Under the pieces are notes generated by a model. That model was not told the origin of the DNA. It saw only the letters and a list, made by a program, of their open reading frames with translations, and made no database searches. Both the position numbers and the translations under genes were made by a program. DNA of 64,000 nucleotides, from assembly GCA_035535035.1 (NCBI GenBank), contig DATLQW010000029.1, forward strand, positions 8,352 to 72,351, in the 5' to 3' direction. This DNA is from JASHVB01 sp035535035. GTDB lineage: Bacteria; Pseudomonadota; Alphaproteobacteria; Acetobacterales; Acetobacteraceae. Shown in pieces: positions 52,752-61,300 of this stretch. Numbering within the stretch: position 1 is the stretch's first letter; each line of letters begins with the position of its first letter.

Positions 52752-53062
52752 GAATTTTCTCCGATCTGTCCTGCGCGTGCGCCCCGATGCCCGTTGAGCG
52801 GAGCAGCTGCCTCGACAGGTGGGAACCACCGCCAAGGCGACCGCCGACGCGGCATCATTGTCGGAAAGCAGATAAGTCGCACTGGCCGTCGCTCGCAACG
52901 TCATGCGAGCTGCAATTCGCTGGTTTCATCGAATTGTATCGCTGTTGTAGCCGGGCATCGCGGAGGCCGTTGTTTTGCGAGGCATTCGTGTTGCACGACA
53001 ACCTGGGGAATGCCCCAGAGCTCCTGATGCGCTCTCGGTGCCGCCGCCCGGTCTCCTGCCGT
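52752..53062. other. Intergenic region upstream of the HAF/PEP-CTERM gene
   Basis: A minus-strand promoter region is expected here; GGAGA before the start at 52751 is the only element I can place. I see no gene or repeat. Confidence 0.5.
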
Positions 53063-54445
53063 TCAATCCTTGATGCCCAGGCGTTCCTTGTAATCCGGAT
53101 CCCAGGTCGCCAGCCGGCCCGATTTCACCCGTTCTGCCATCGGCATCGACACCGGCTTGCGCGCATTCGTCGGCTGGGTGCCGATAATCCCCGCCCCCTC
53201 CAGCTCCGCCATCCGCGCGGGGCTGTAGCCCAGCACCCCGCCCAGGATCTCCTGGTTGTGTTCGCCAAGCCGCGGCCCCGGGCCACGCACGGCGAGCGGC
53301 AGCTTCGACAATTTCCAGGGCCGGCCAATGACCGCGCGCTTGCCCATCGCCCGATCGGGCGGATAGGCCACCGTCTCCAGCAGCCCCCGCGCCTTCAGGT
53401 GTGCGTTCAGGTGGAGGTCGCGGGCATCGAACACCGCCCCGGCCGGCACGCCGGCCGCCTGGAGCAGTTCCATCGCCCCGAACTTGGTCTGTGTTGCCAT
53501 CCACGGGTGGATGATCGCGTCGATCGCGTCATGGTTGATTCGGCGCGCGTCATTCGTGGCAAACCGCTCGTCGGTTGCCAGCTCCGGCCGGCCGATCGTC
53601 CGGCACAGCGCCGCCCATTCCTCGTCGTCACGCGCCAGGACGCTGCACCATGCGTCATCCCCGGCACAGCGATAGCAGCCCTGCGGCGCCAGGAACGGAT
53701 GGCGGTTGCCGATGCGCTCGCCAAGCCGGCGGTTGGCCTCCCAGTCCAGCACGCGTTCGCTCAACATGTAGGTGCCAAGCTGGTACATGCCGACATCGAC
53801 CCAGAGCCCCTTGCCGAACCGATGCCTGTGGCGCAGCCCCAGCAGCGTGCCGCTGACCAGCGCCCAGGTGGCAAGGAAATCCACGAAAGATTGCCCTGCC
53901 TTCGATGGCTCCTCGCCAGGGTAGCCGGTGACATAGGCCAGCCCGTGCGTCGCCTCCAGCGTGGTCGCCTGGCCGGGATATTGTGAATACGGGCCGTTGT
54001 GGCCGAAGCCGCTGCACGAGACCATGATCAGCCCCGGACGCAGTTTCGCCGCGTTGGGATAGTCCAGCCCCCAGTTGCGCATCACGCGCGGCGTGAAATT
54101 TTCCATCAGCACGTCGCTGACCTTGATCAGGTCGGTCAGCACCGCCCGCCCCTCCGGACGGCTGAGGTCGAGCGCCACGGATTTCTTGCCGCGATTGAGC
54201 AGATTGAAGCTGCCGATCCGGTTCCATGGATCGTCGCCCGGGCGGTTGTCGGCAAGAACGCTCGTAAGTGCGCCGCCGCGCGAGGTGTCGAGCCGGCCGT
54301 GACCCTCGACCTTGATCACCTCGGCGCCAAGATCAGCCAGCAATCCGCTGGCATACGGCAACGAGATGACGTTGCTGATGTCAACGATGCGCAAGCCTTC
54401 CAGCGGCAGCTTCACGCCTTCAGGTATGGAGCGATCGGCGGTCAT
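53063..54445 (-). CDS. CaiB/BaiF family CoA-transferase
   Basis: A 460-residue class III CoA-transferase. The N-terminal LEGLRIVDISNVISLPYASGLLADLGAEVIKVE is the family hallmark. MENFTPRVMRNWGLDYP and GFGHNGPYSQYPG follow, and Asp189 in GQSFVDFLATW occupies the place of the catalytic Asp that carries the acyl anhydride. These enzymes move CoA between carboxylic acids in the cytoplasm. It lies 10 bp after a second family member, suggesting a heteromeric enzyme. Confidence 0.92.
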   Translation of the reverse strand: MTADRSIPEGVKLPLEGLRIVDISNVISLPYASGLLADLGAEVIKVEGHGRLDTSRGGALTSVLADNRPGDDPWNRIGSFNLLNRGKKSVALDLSRPEGRAVLTDLIKVSDVLMENFTPRVMRNWGLDYPNAAKLRPGLIMVSCSGFGHNGPYSQYPGQATTLEATHGLAYVTGYPGEEPSKAGQSFVDFLATWALVSGTLLGLRHRHRFGKGLWVDVGMYQLGTYMLSERVLDWEANRRLGERIGNRHPFLAPQGCYRCAGDDAWCSVLARDDEEWAALCRTIGRPELATDERFATNDARRINHDAIDAIIHPWMATQTKFGAMELLQAAGVPAGAVFDARDLHLNAHLKARGLLETVAYPPDRAMGKRAVIGRPWKLSKLPLAVRGPGPRLGEHNQEILGGVLGYSPARMAELEGAGIIGTQPTNARKPVSMPMAERVKSGRLATWDPDYKERLGIKD

Positions 54446-54455
54446 GCCCGGCCCC

Positions 54456-55655
54456 TCAGATCACGCCGCGGGCACGCAGGGCATCCAGCGCCGCGGCATC
54501 GCAGCCAAGGGTCGCGCCGTAGATCTCGGCATTGTGCTGCCCCAGCAACGGCGCCGGGCGCCGGCAGGTGGAGCCGCTGGCAGACATGTTCCAAAGGTGG
54601 AATGGAACCCTGATCTTGCCGATCGCCGGATGCTCCACCTCCTCGAAATAGCCTCTTGCTGCCAGGTGTTCGCAGTTCGCGAGGTCTTCCGGGGTTTGCA
54701 CGATGCCGACCAACATGCGGTATTTCTCCGACGCCGTCTTGAACATCTCGGCCATCGTGCGATCTTTGGTCGCGTCCCGGATGATCGCGTCGAGTTCGGG
54801 GCCGTTGTGCACGCGCTCCACCAGGTCGGCGAAACGGTGCTCCTTCAGTTCGGGTTTGCCGAAGAAGTCGGCGATGCCGTCCCAGGTGACGCCGCCGCCG
54901 GGTTGCGCCACGAAATACCCGTCCTTGCATGGCATCACCTGGCCGAAATTGCTGCCCTCCGGATGGCGCCGCCCCTGCACGCCGCCGGCGAAGCTGTAAT
55001 ACGGCTGGTTGAGCACCAAGCTGGAGGCGATGACGTCCTGGATCGAGATATCAACCTGCTGGCCCGTACCGGCCATGTCGCGCGCAACCAGCGCCACCAG
55101 CGTTCCCAGGAAGCCGTTCATCCCGGCTTCGTACTGGCCGGGAAATCCGCCGTGCTTCAGCGGTTCGCGATCTACCGTTCCACTGATCGCCATGATCCCG
55201 CTGGTCGCGTAGGCGATGATCTCGTCGCTTTTGTAATGGCTGTACGGGCCGGTCTGGCCGAACGGCGTGATCGAGGTCATCACCAGACCCGGATTCTCCT
55301 GCTCCAGCCTAGCGTAGTCCAGCCCGCGTGCCGCCAGATAGCCCGGCGGAAAGCTTTCCACGATGACATCGGCTTCGCCGGCAAGGCGACGCAGGATCGC
55401 GGCCCCTTCCTCGGTGTCCAGGTTCAGGCTGATGCCGCGCTTGTTCAGATTCAGCATCAGGTGGAACAGGCTCTTTTCCGGGTCTGGATCATCCTGGAAG
55501 AACGGCGGCGTGCGCCGCCCGCACTCCCCGTTGAGAGGTTCGACCTTGATGACATCGGCGCCGTAGTCGCCGATCAGGCGCGCCGCAAGCGGCCCGGCAA
55601 TTCCCTCGCTGAGATCAAGCACCCGCACATCGTCAAGCGCCCAGGGGCCCAACAT
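54456..55655 (-). CDS. CaiB/BaiF family CoA-transferase lacking the catalytic Asp
   Basis: A 399-residue paralogue of the neighbouring CoA-transferase (VRVLDLSEGIAGPLAARLIGDYGADVIKVEP; PFGQTGPYSHYKSDE). At the catalytic position the sequence reads FPGQYEAGMNGFLGTLVAL: alignment on the LVAL segment puts Gln174 where Asp should be, with Glu176 nearby. Pairs with one active and one Asp-less subunit are known among heteromeric CoA-transferases, so this may be the non-catalytic subunit. It is translated before its partner. Confidence 0.88.
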   Translation of the reverse strand: MLGPWALDDVRVLDLSEGIAGPLAARLIGDYGADVIKVEPLNGECGRRTPPFFQDDPDPEKSLFHLMLNLNKRGISLNLDTEEGAAILRRLAGEADVIVESFPPGYLAARGLDYARLEQENPGLVMTSITPFGQTGPYSHYKSDEIIAYATSGIMAISGTVDREPLKHGGFPGQYEAGMNGFLGTLVALVARDMAGTGQQVDISIQDVIASSLVLNQPYYSFAGGVQGRRHPEGSNFGQVMPCKDGYFVAQPGGGVTWDGIADFFGKPELKEHRFADLVERVHNGPELDAIIRDATKDRTMAEMFKTASEKYRMLVGIVQTPEDLANCEHLAARGYFEEVEHPAIGKIRVPFHLWNMSASGSTCRRPAPLLGQHNAEIYGATLGCDAAALDALRARGVI

Positions 55656-55822
55656 CGTTCAACTCCCGCACGCCGGCCGCGGCGCGATCACCCGGCCGAC
55701 TTCGTACACCAACAAGCCGGGGCACATGAGCGACAGGTCGCTGCCGCCCCGCGCATTCTGCAGGCACATGCCTGACCAAGGCGTTCAGCGGACCGCCCCG
55801 CCGGTCGCAGAAAGCCGGCAGA

Positions 55823-57046
55823 CTACTTCCTGGGCATGTCGAGGCCGCGGCGAGCCACCTGGTCGCGCATCACCTGGGTGCTTCCGTGGTTGATGCCGGA
55901 CTGGAACGCGCCCATCAGGTTGTGCGCGAACACGCCGCCCTCGACCGCATGCGGCGAGCCGTTCAGCAACTGGCCATAGGGACCGAGCATCTGGCTGATC
56001 GCCTCGGTGGTGCGCACGCCATGTTCCGGCGCCCAGACTTTTTCCGCCGACCCTTCGTAGGTGAACGTGCCGCCATTGTTGACGATGGACATGCTGCGCA
56101 TCGTCATCAGGCGGCAGACCTGCGCCTCGATCCACAGCTCGGCGATCTTGTCGCGGATCGCCGGATTGTTCGCTGGGGCGTAGCCATCGAAACTGTGCGA
56201 CTTGACGAAATTGACAATGTCCTCGTCGCGGCGAACCGAGATCAGGTAGCGGGACGCGCCGACTCGGTCGAGGTTCAGGCCCATGGAGCCGACGCGCCAG
56301 CCCTCGTTTTCCTTGCCCAGCAGGGAGGACACCGGAATGCGCACGTCGTCGAAAAAGGTTTCATTGGTGCGCTGGTGGCCATAAGTGGTGCCCACCGGGG
56401 CGACCGGATCGTTCTGGATCGTCCACAGCGGCCGGACGGTGATGCCGGGCGTATCCATCGGGAACAAAAAGATCGAGATGCCGCGATGCTTCGGCAGGTT
56501 CGGATTGGTCCGCGCCATCAGGTAGATGTGCGTCGAAACATGCGCCGACGACGTGTACATCTTCTGGCCGTTGATGACGTATTCGTCGCCGTCGCGCACC
56601 GCGCGGCACTGCAGCGAGGCGAGGTCGGCGCCGGCGTGCGGCTCGGTGAAGCCGAGGGCGAAGGAGACCTCGCGCCTGATCAGCCGCGGGATGTAGTACT
56701 GCTTCTGCTCTTCGGTGCCCGCTGCCATGATCGCCGGCGCGCCGCTGCCGCCCATGCCGACGGGAATGTCCATCCGGGTGAACTCTTCCTCAACGATGTA
56801 CTGCGACATGCGGTCGCCGCCCTGACCGCCATATTCCTTCGGATAGGCGATGCCGAGCCAGCCCCGCTCGTAGATTTTGCTGTACAGTTCCTTCATCGCG
56901 TCGCTGGCGCCGGGGCCGCGACCGGCAGCTGTGTTCGATTCCGACGATCCCCGAGCGGCCAGTACCGCGTCCGTGACGTTCTCGGCGATGAAGCCGCGGA
57001 CCTCTTGCCGCAAGGCCTCCTGCTCTGGCGTGTACGCGAAGTGCAT
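55823..57046 (-). CDS. Acyl-CoA dehydrogenase
   Basis: A 407-residue flavoprotein (MHFAYTPEQEALRQEVRGFIAENV start; LGFTEPHAGADLASLQ signature near 137-152; DEYVINGQKMYTSSAH near 165). It oxidises an acyl-CoA to the 2-enoyl-CoA, passing electrons to ETF. It is upstream of the CoA-transferase pair on the same strand (168 bp gap) and divergent from the hydratases, a layout that implies one pathway: activation by CoA transfer, dehydrogenation, hydration. The substrate is unknown. Confidence 0.92.
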   Translation of the reverse strand: MHFAYTPEQEALRQEVRGFIAENVTDAVLAARGSSESNTAAGRGPGASDAMKELYSKIYERGWLGIAYPKEYGGQGGDRMSQYIVEEEFTRMDIPVGMGGSGAPAIMAAGTEEQKQYYIPRLIRREVSFALGFTEPHAGADLASLQCRAVRDGDEYVINGQKMYTSSAHVSTHIYLMARTNPNLPKHRGISIFLFPMDTPGITVRPLWTIQNDPVAPVGTTYGHQRTNETFFDDVRIPVSSLLGKENEGWRVGSMGLNLDRVGASRYLISVRRDEDIVNFVKSHSFDGYAPANNPAIRDKIAELWIEAQVCRLMTMRSMSIVNNGGTFTYEGSAEKVWAPEHGVRTTEAISQMLGPYGQLLNGSPHAVEGGVFAHNLMGAFQSGINHGSTQVMRDQVARRGLDMPRK

Positions 57047-57378
57047 GGGATGTCATCTCCTTTGGGTCGTGACATGGGTCCGAAGGCCCGGCCCGGCAAA
57101 TCTGCACGCCAGCGGCATTGCACGCAATGCCCGCGGGGCAGCCGCCGGGTCCGTTGCTTCGTCCGGTTCGGCTCGCGCGTTTGGCCGGCCGGCGCTGTTC
57201 GGTTTGCTGCGTGATATTCTCGGGCGACCGCCCTACCCGTCTTCGTAATCCCCGTACTCCTGCCCGGCACTCCGGGTTGGACCGGACCGCAAATCAGTGA
57301 TCTAATCCGGTTGACGTTTTGGAGCACTCCTGGAAAACCAACACCGGCCATCAGGTCGCGCACTGAGAGGAAGCAGGC
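57047..57378. promoter_or_regulatory. Divergent promoter region of the acyl-CoA pathway genes
   Basis: Between the acyl-CoA dehydrogenase and the first hydratase, which diverge. GAGAGGAAG just before 57379 is the plus-strand ribosome site. TTGACG at 57311-57316 might be a -35 box. I could not identify an operator, and no regulator gene is adjacent. Confidence 0.4.
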
Positions 57379-57804
57379 ATGGCGCAGGCGCATGAAGACG
57401 AGACACGCAAGCTACTGGACTGGGAGACCCTGGAAGTCGGCGAACAACTGCCTTCGTTCTCCTATGTGCTCACGCAGGAGATGATGGACGAGTATCGCCG
57501 GGGTGTCATGGATCCGGAGGCCGCCTTCCCCACCATCTCGCACAAGGTGGACGTCCATCCCTATCACATGGTCTATCGCGACAGCGGTTCGGTGAATGCG
57601 CGGTGTGCATTCTACTGCTACAACCCGCCGGTCGCCGGCAAGCGCATCACCGTCCAGGCATGGATTGCCGACAAGTACGCCCGCCGCGGCAAGAATTACA
57701 TCGTCACCGAAGCGGTCTCCGTTGACGAGGACGGCCGGCTTCTGGACCGCGTCATCACGCATGAGCTCAAGCAGCCCTCGGAGGTAGGCAAGAAATGGCA
57801 ATGA
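57379..57804 (+). CDS. MaoC-like hotdog dehydratase, first subunit
   Basis: A 141-residue single-hotdog protein (LEVGEQLPSFSYVLTQEMMDEYRRGV; PYHMVYRDSGSVNARCAF; ITVQAWIADKYARRGKNYIVTEAV) resembling the N-terminal half of two-part MaoC/FAS1-type dehydratases. It overlaps the next gene by 10 bases, which encodes the likely catalytic half. Together they would hydrate the enoyl-CoA made by the dehydrogenase. Confidence 0.8.
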   Translation: MAQAHEDETRKLLDWETLEVGEQLPSFSYVLTQEMMDEYRRGVMDPEAAFPTISHKVDVHPYHMVYRDSGSVNARCAFYCYNPPVAGKRITVQAWIADKYARRGKNYIVTEAVSVDEDGRLLDRVITHELKQPSEVGKKWQ

Positions 57805-58244
57805 CCCGCAGCTACAATGTAGGCGATCAAGTGCCACCTTTGAGCAAGACCATGACGCAAGAGGCGATCAACCTGTTCGAGAAAAGCGGCGGCAATACGG
57901 GCCCGAGTCAGTTCACCGACGAGAAAACCGCTCGAGACACGCTGGGCACGCGCGGCACGGTTGCCTCGGGGCGGATGTCGCTGACGTTTGCCACTGAGCT
58001 ATTGCGACGCTACTTCGGATCCGCTGTTTACAACCGCGGGGGCATGGTGGAGTTGCGTTTCCTACGGCCGGTGCGCCCGGGCGATACCGTTACCTTTACC
58101 GGCAACGTGACCGGCATTGCGAAGGTGACCAATGGTGGTCGCGTCGCCGTGGAGGTCACCGGTACCAACCAGAAGGGTGATGTCACGGCAGTGGGCATGG
58201 GGGCCTGCATCGTTCCCAGCCTGTGCGTGCCGGCGGAGGAGTAG
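57795..58244 (+). CDS. MaoC-like dehydratase, second subunit
   Basis: A 149-residue hotdog protein (FTDEKTARDTLGTRGTVASGRMSLTFATELL; GMVELRFLRPVRPGDTVTFTGNV). The RPGDTVT segment is a MaoC hallmark. In R-hydratases an Asp-His pair is catalytic; the usual His in the helix region is not obvious (GRMS in place of GMLT/HGM), so activity may depend on the partner. It is coupled to the upstream subunit by a 10-base overlap. Confidence 0.82.
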   Translation: MAMTRSYNVGDQVPPLSKTMTQEAINLFEKSGGNTGPSQFTDEKTARDTLGTRGTVASGRMSLTFATELLRRYFGSAVYNRGGMVELRFLRPVRPGDTVTFTGNVTGIAKVTNGGRVAVEVTGTNQKGDVTAVGMGACIVPSLCVPAEE

Positions 58245-58319
58245 TGGGAAGCTTTCGCCAATAGCCCGCGCGCGGGATCGTTGACAGCGGAGAATTCGTG
58301 ACTAGCTTGAGGTTCGGAC

Positions 58320-58338
58320 GCCCGCCGGGAGGGCGGGC
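58320..58338. terminator. GC-rich hairpin before the chemotaxis-type gene
   Basis: Stem GCCCGCC/GGCGGGC, 7 bp, loop GGGAG, no T-run. It sits 15 bp before the start at 58354 and could end transcription from the hydratases or affect translation of the next gene. A second palindrome, CCCGCGCGCGGG, lies about 45 bp upstream. Confidence 0.4.
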
Positions 58339-58353
58339 AACAACCATGGGCAA

Positions 58354-61300
58354 ATGCCAAACAATCGTCTGCATCACGCAAAAGTGGCTCGGCGGCTGGC
58401 CAACCTCCGCTCCATTCGGGCGGACGAGCCGCCTGCCGTGTTTGCAAATTTCACGGTTGTCGGAATTGGCGCCTCGGCGGGCGGACTTGAGGCATGCAGG
58501 AAACTCATAGACGCGCTGCCAGCCGATAGCGGCATGGCCTTTATCCTGGTGCAGCATCTCGATCCCACCCACGAAAGCATGATGGTCGATCTGCTGGCTG
58601 GCCACACCTCGATGGCCGTGCGGCAGGCGACCGACGGAATGCTGATCGAGCGCGACCACTTCTATGTCATCCCGCCCGGAGCCTATCTTGCCGTCGCTGA
58701 CGGCGCGCTGCGTCTCACGCACCCCCAGGCGCGCCATGGCGCGCGCCTGCCGTTCGACTTCCTGCTGCACTCGCTGGCGCAGGACTGCGGTGCACGTACA
58801 GTCTGCGTGATCCTGTCCGGAACGGGTGCCGATGGCAGTGTTGGCGTGAAAGTCGTGAAGGAGCACGGTGGGCTCGTCATCGCGCAGGATCCCGACGAGG
58901 CCGGCTATGACGGCATGCCGCGCAGCGCGATCATGACCGGCGGCGTCGATCTTGTGCTGCCCGTGTCTAAAATTCCCGCCGCGCTCGCCGCGCATGACGG
59001 GAAAATGGCCCTGAGCCGGCCCGATGGCGATGCAGCTCTCGAAGGAAGGGCAGTGGACCGGCTGGCCGAGATTATCGGCCTTCTTCGTACCAGGACCGCC
59101 CATAATTTTACCCAATACAAGCCAGGTACCTTGCAACGCCGCATCGAGCGACGCATGGCAATGGCGGCAATCGGACCCGGCAACATGCAACGCTATCTCG
59201 ATATGCTGCAAGCCAACCCAGCCGAGCTCGAATTGCTCGCCCGGGACCTCCTCATCAACGTCACCAGCTTCTTCCGCGATCCCAAAGTGTTCGATCTGCT
59301 GGCAGCGACGATCATTCCCGAACTGGTCGAACGGAATACGGAGGACCATCCGATCCGGGTCTGGATTGCCGGATGCAGCACGGGGGAGGAGACCTATTCC
59401 CTCGCGATGTTGTTCCGCGAGCAGATCGTGGCGGCGAAGCGCAACATCAAGCTGCAGGTCTTCGCCTCCGATGTTGATCCGGATGCCGTCGCCAGCGCCC
59501 GGGAAGGCCTGTACCCAGCGACAATCGCGGCGGACGTGTCGCCGGAGCGACTTGCCCGTTTCTTTTCGAAGGAGGATCATAGCTATCGGGTGTCGCCGGA
59601 GCTGCGAGGGTCGGTCGTCTTCACGGTGCAGGATGTGCTGGCCGATCCGCCGTTTTCCCGCCTCGACCTGGTGTCTTGCCGAAACCTGCTAATCTACCTG
59701 GGCCCCGAGGCACAGGGCAAGGTTATTTCGCTGTTCCATTTCGCGCTGCGCCAGGGTGGGATACTGCTGCTCGGCAATTCGGAGGCGATCGGCGGCCCCG
59801 ATGGCCGCTTCGAGGTGATTTCCAAGCCGGAGCGCATCTATCGGCACATCGGTCGCAGCCGGCCGGGGGAGTTGGAATTCCTGCGAAGCGCCAATGACGG
59901 CGCGCGCGCTTCGGAACGGCCGGGCCCCGAGCGCCCGCCCTCGCACCAGACCGCTCTTGCCGAGCTTTGCCGGCGGCTGGTGATGGAAAGCTACGCGCCG
60001 GCGGCAGTACTGATCAACCGCCGGAACGAGTGCCTTTACTCGCTGGGACCGACCGACCGCTATCTGCGCGTGGCGCCAGGCGCCCCCACTCACGATCTGC
60101 TGGCCATGGCGCGGCCGGATATGCGCACCAAACTTCGGTCGGCGCTGCAACTGGCCACCCAGCAGAATGCCCGCGTCGTGGTCCCTGGCGGCCGGATCGC
60201 CCATACCGGCGGGCGGATTTCCTTCAGCATCGATGTAAGGCCGGCGCTCGGCGGTGGCGAGGACCTGCTGCTGGTTTGCTTCGTTGACGAGCCGCAGCGC
60301 GAGCAGCGGCAAGGCGGCCATGGCGGGTTGCGCGACGTTCCGCGGGTGGCGGAACTCCAGCAGGAGCTGGAGGCCACGCGTACCGAATTGCAGGGTGCCA
60401 TCCGCAGCCTGGAAATCTCCAGCGAAGAGCAGAAGGCGATCAACGAGGAGGCATTGTCGGTCAACGAAGAATATCAATCGACGAACGAGGAGCTGCTGAC
60501 ATCGAAGGAGGAATTGCAATCGCTCAACGAGGAGCTTACCGCCCTCAATGGCCAGCTTCAGGAAACCCTGGAGCGGCAGCGGACGACTTCCAACGATCTG
60601 CAGAATGTCTTGTACAGCACCGACGTGGCGACGCTGTTCCTCGACGCCGACCTTAAGATCCGCTTCTTCACACCCGCCACCGAGGCATTCTTCCATGTCA
60701 TTCCCAGCGACGTCGGCCGGCCGCTTGCGGACCTCAACTCACTGGCTACCGATAGCGAGCTGCTGACCGATGCCGGAACGGTGCTGCGGACCCTGACCCC
60801 GATCGGCCGTGAGATCGAGGCGCAGAGCGGTGCCTGGTATATCCGCCGCATATTGCCGTACCGTACCCAGGAAGCAAGCGTGGAAGGCGTCGTCATCACC
60901 TTTGCCGACATTACCGAGCGGCGGCGGAGAGCGGAAGAGCTCGGGGTGGCCAAGCGGCAAGCTGAACTGGCTAGCGCCGCGAAATCCCGCTTCCTGTCCG
61001 CCGCGAGCCATGACCTGCGGCAGCCGCTGCAAACGCTCGCCCTGCTGCAAGGACTGCTGGCAAAGCTGGTCGTCGGAGAACGCGCGCAGAAGCTGGTGAC
61101 CAGGCTCGACGAGACGCTGAACGCGATGTCGGGCATGCTGAACACGCTTCTCGACATCAACCAGATCGAGGCCGGGATCGTCCAGGCCGAAATGACCAGT
61201 TTCCCAATCAACGATCTGCTCAGCCGGATGCGCGACGAATTCACCTATCATGCACACGCAAACAGGCTCGCCCTGCGCGTGGTGCCGTGCAGCCTGGCGG

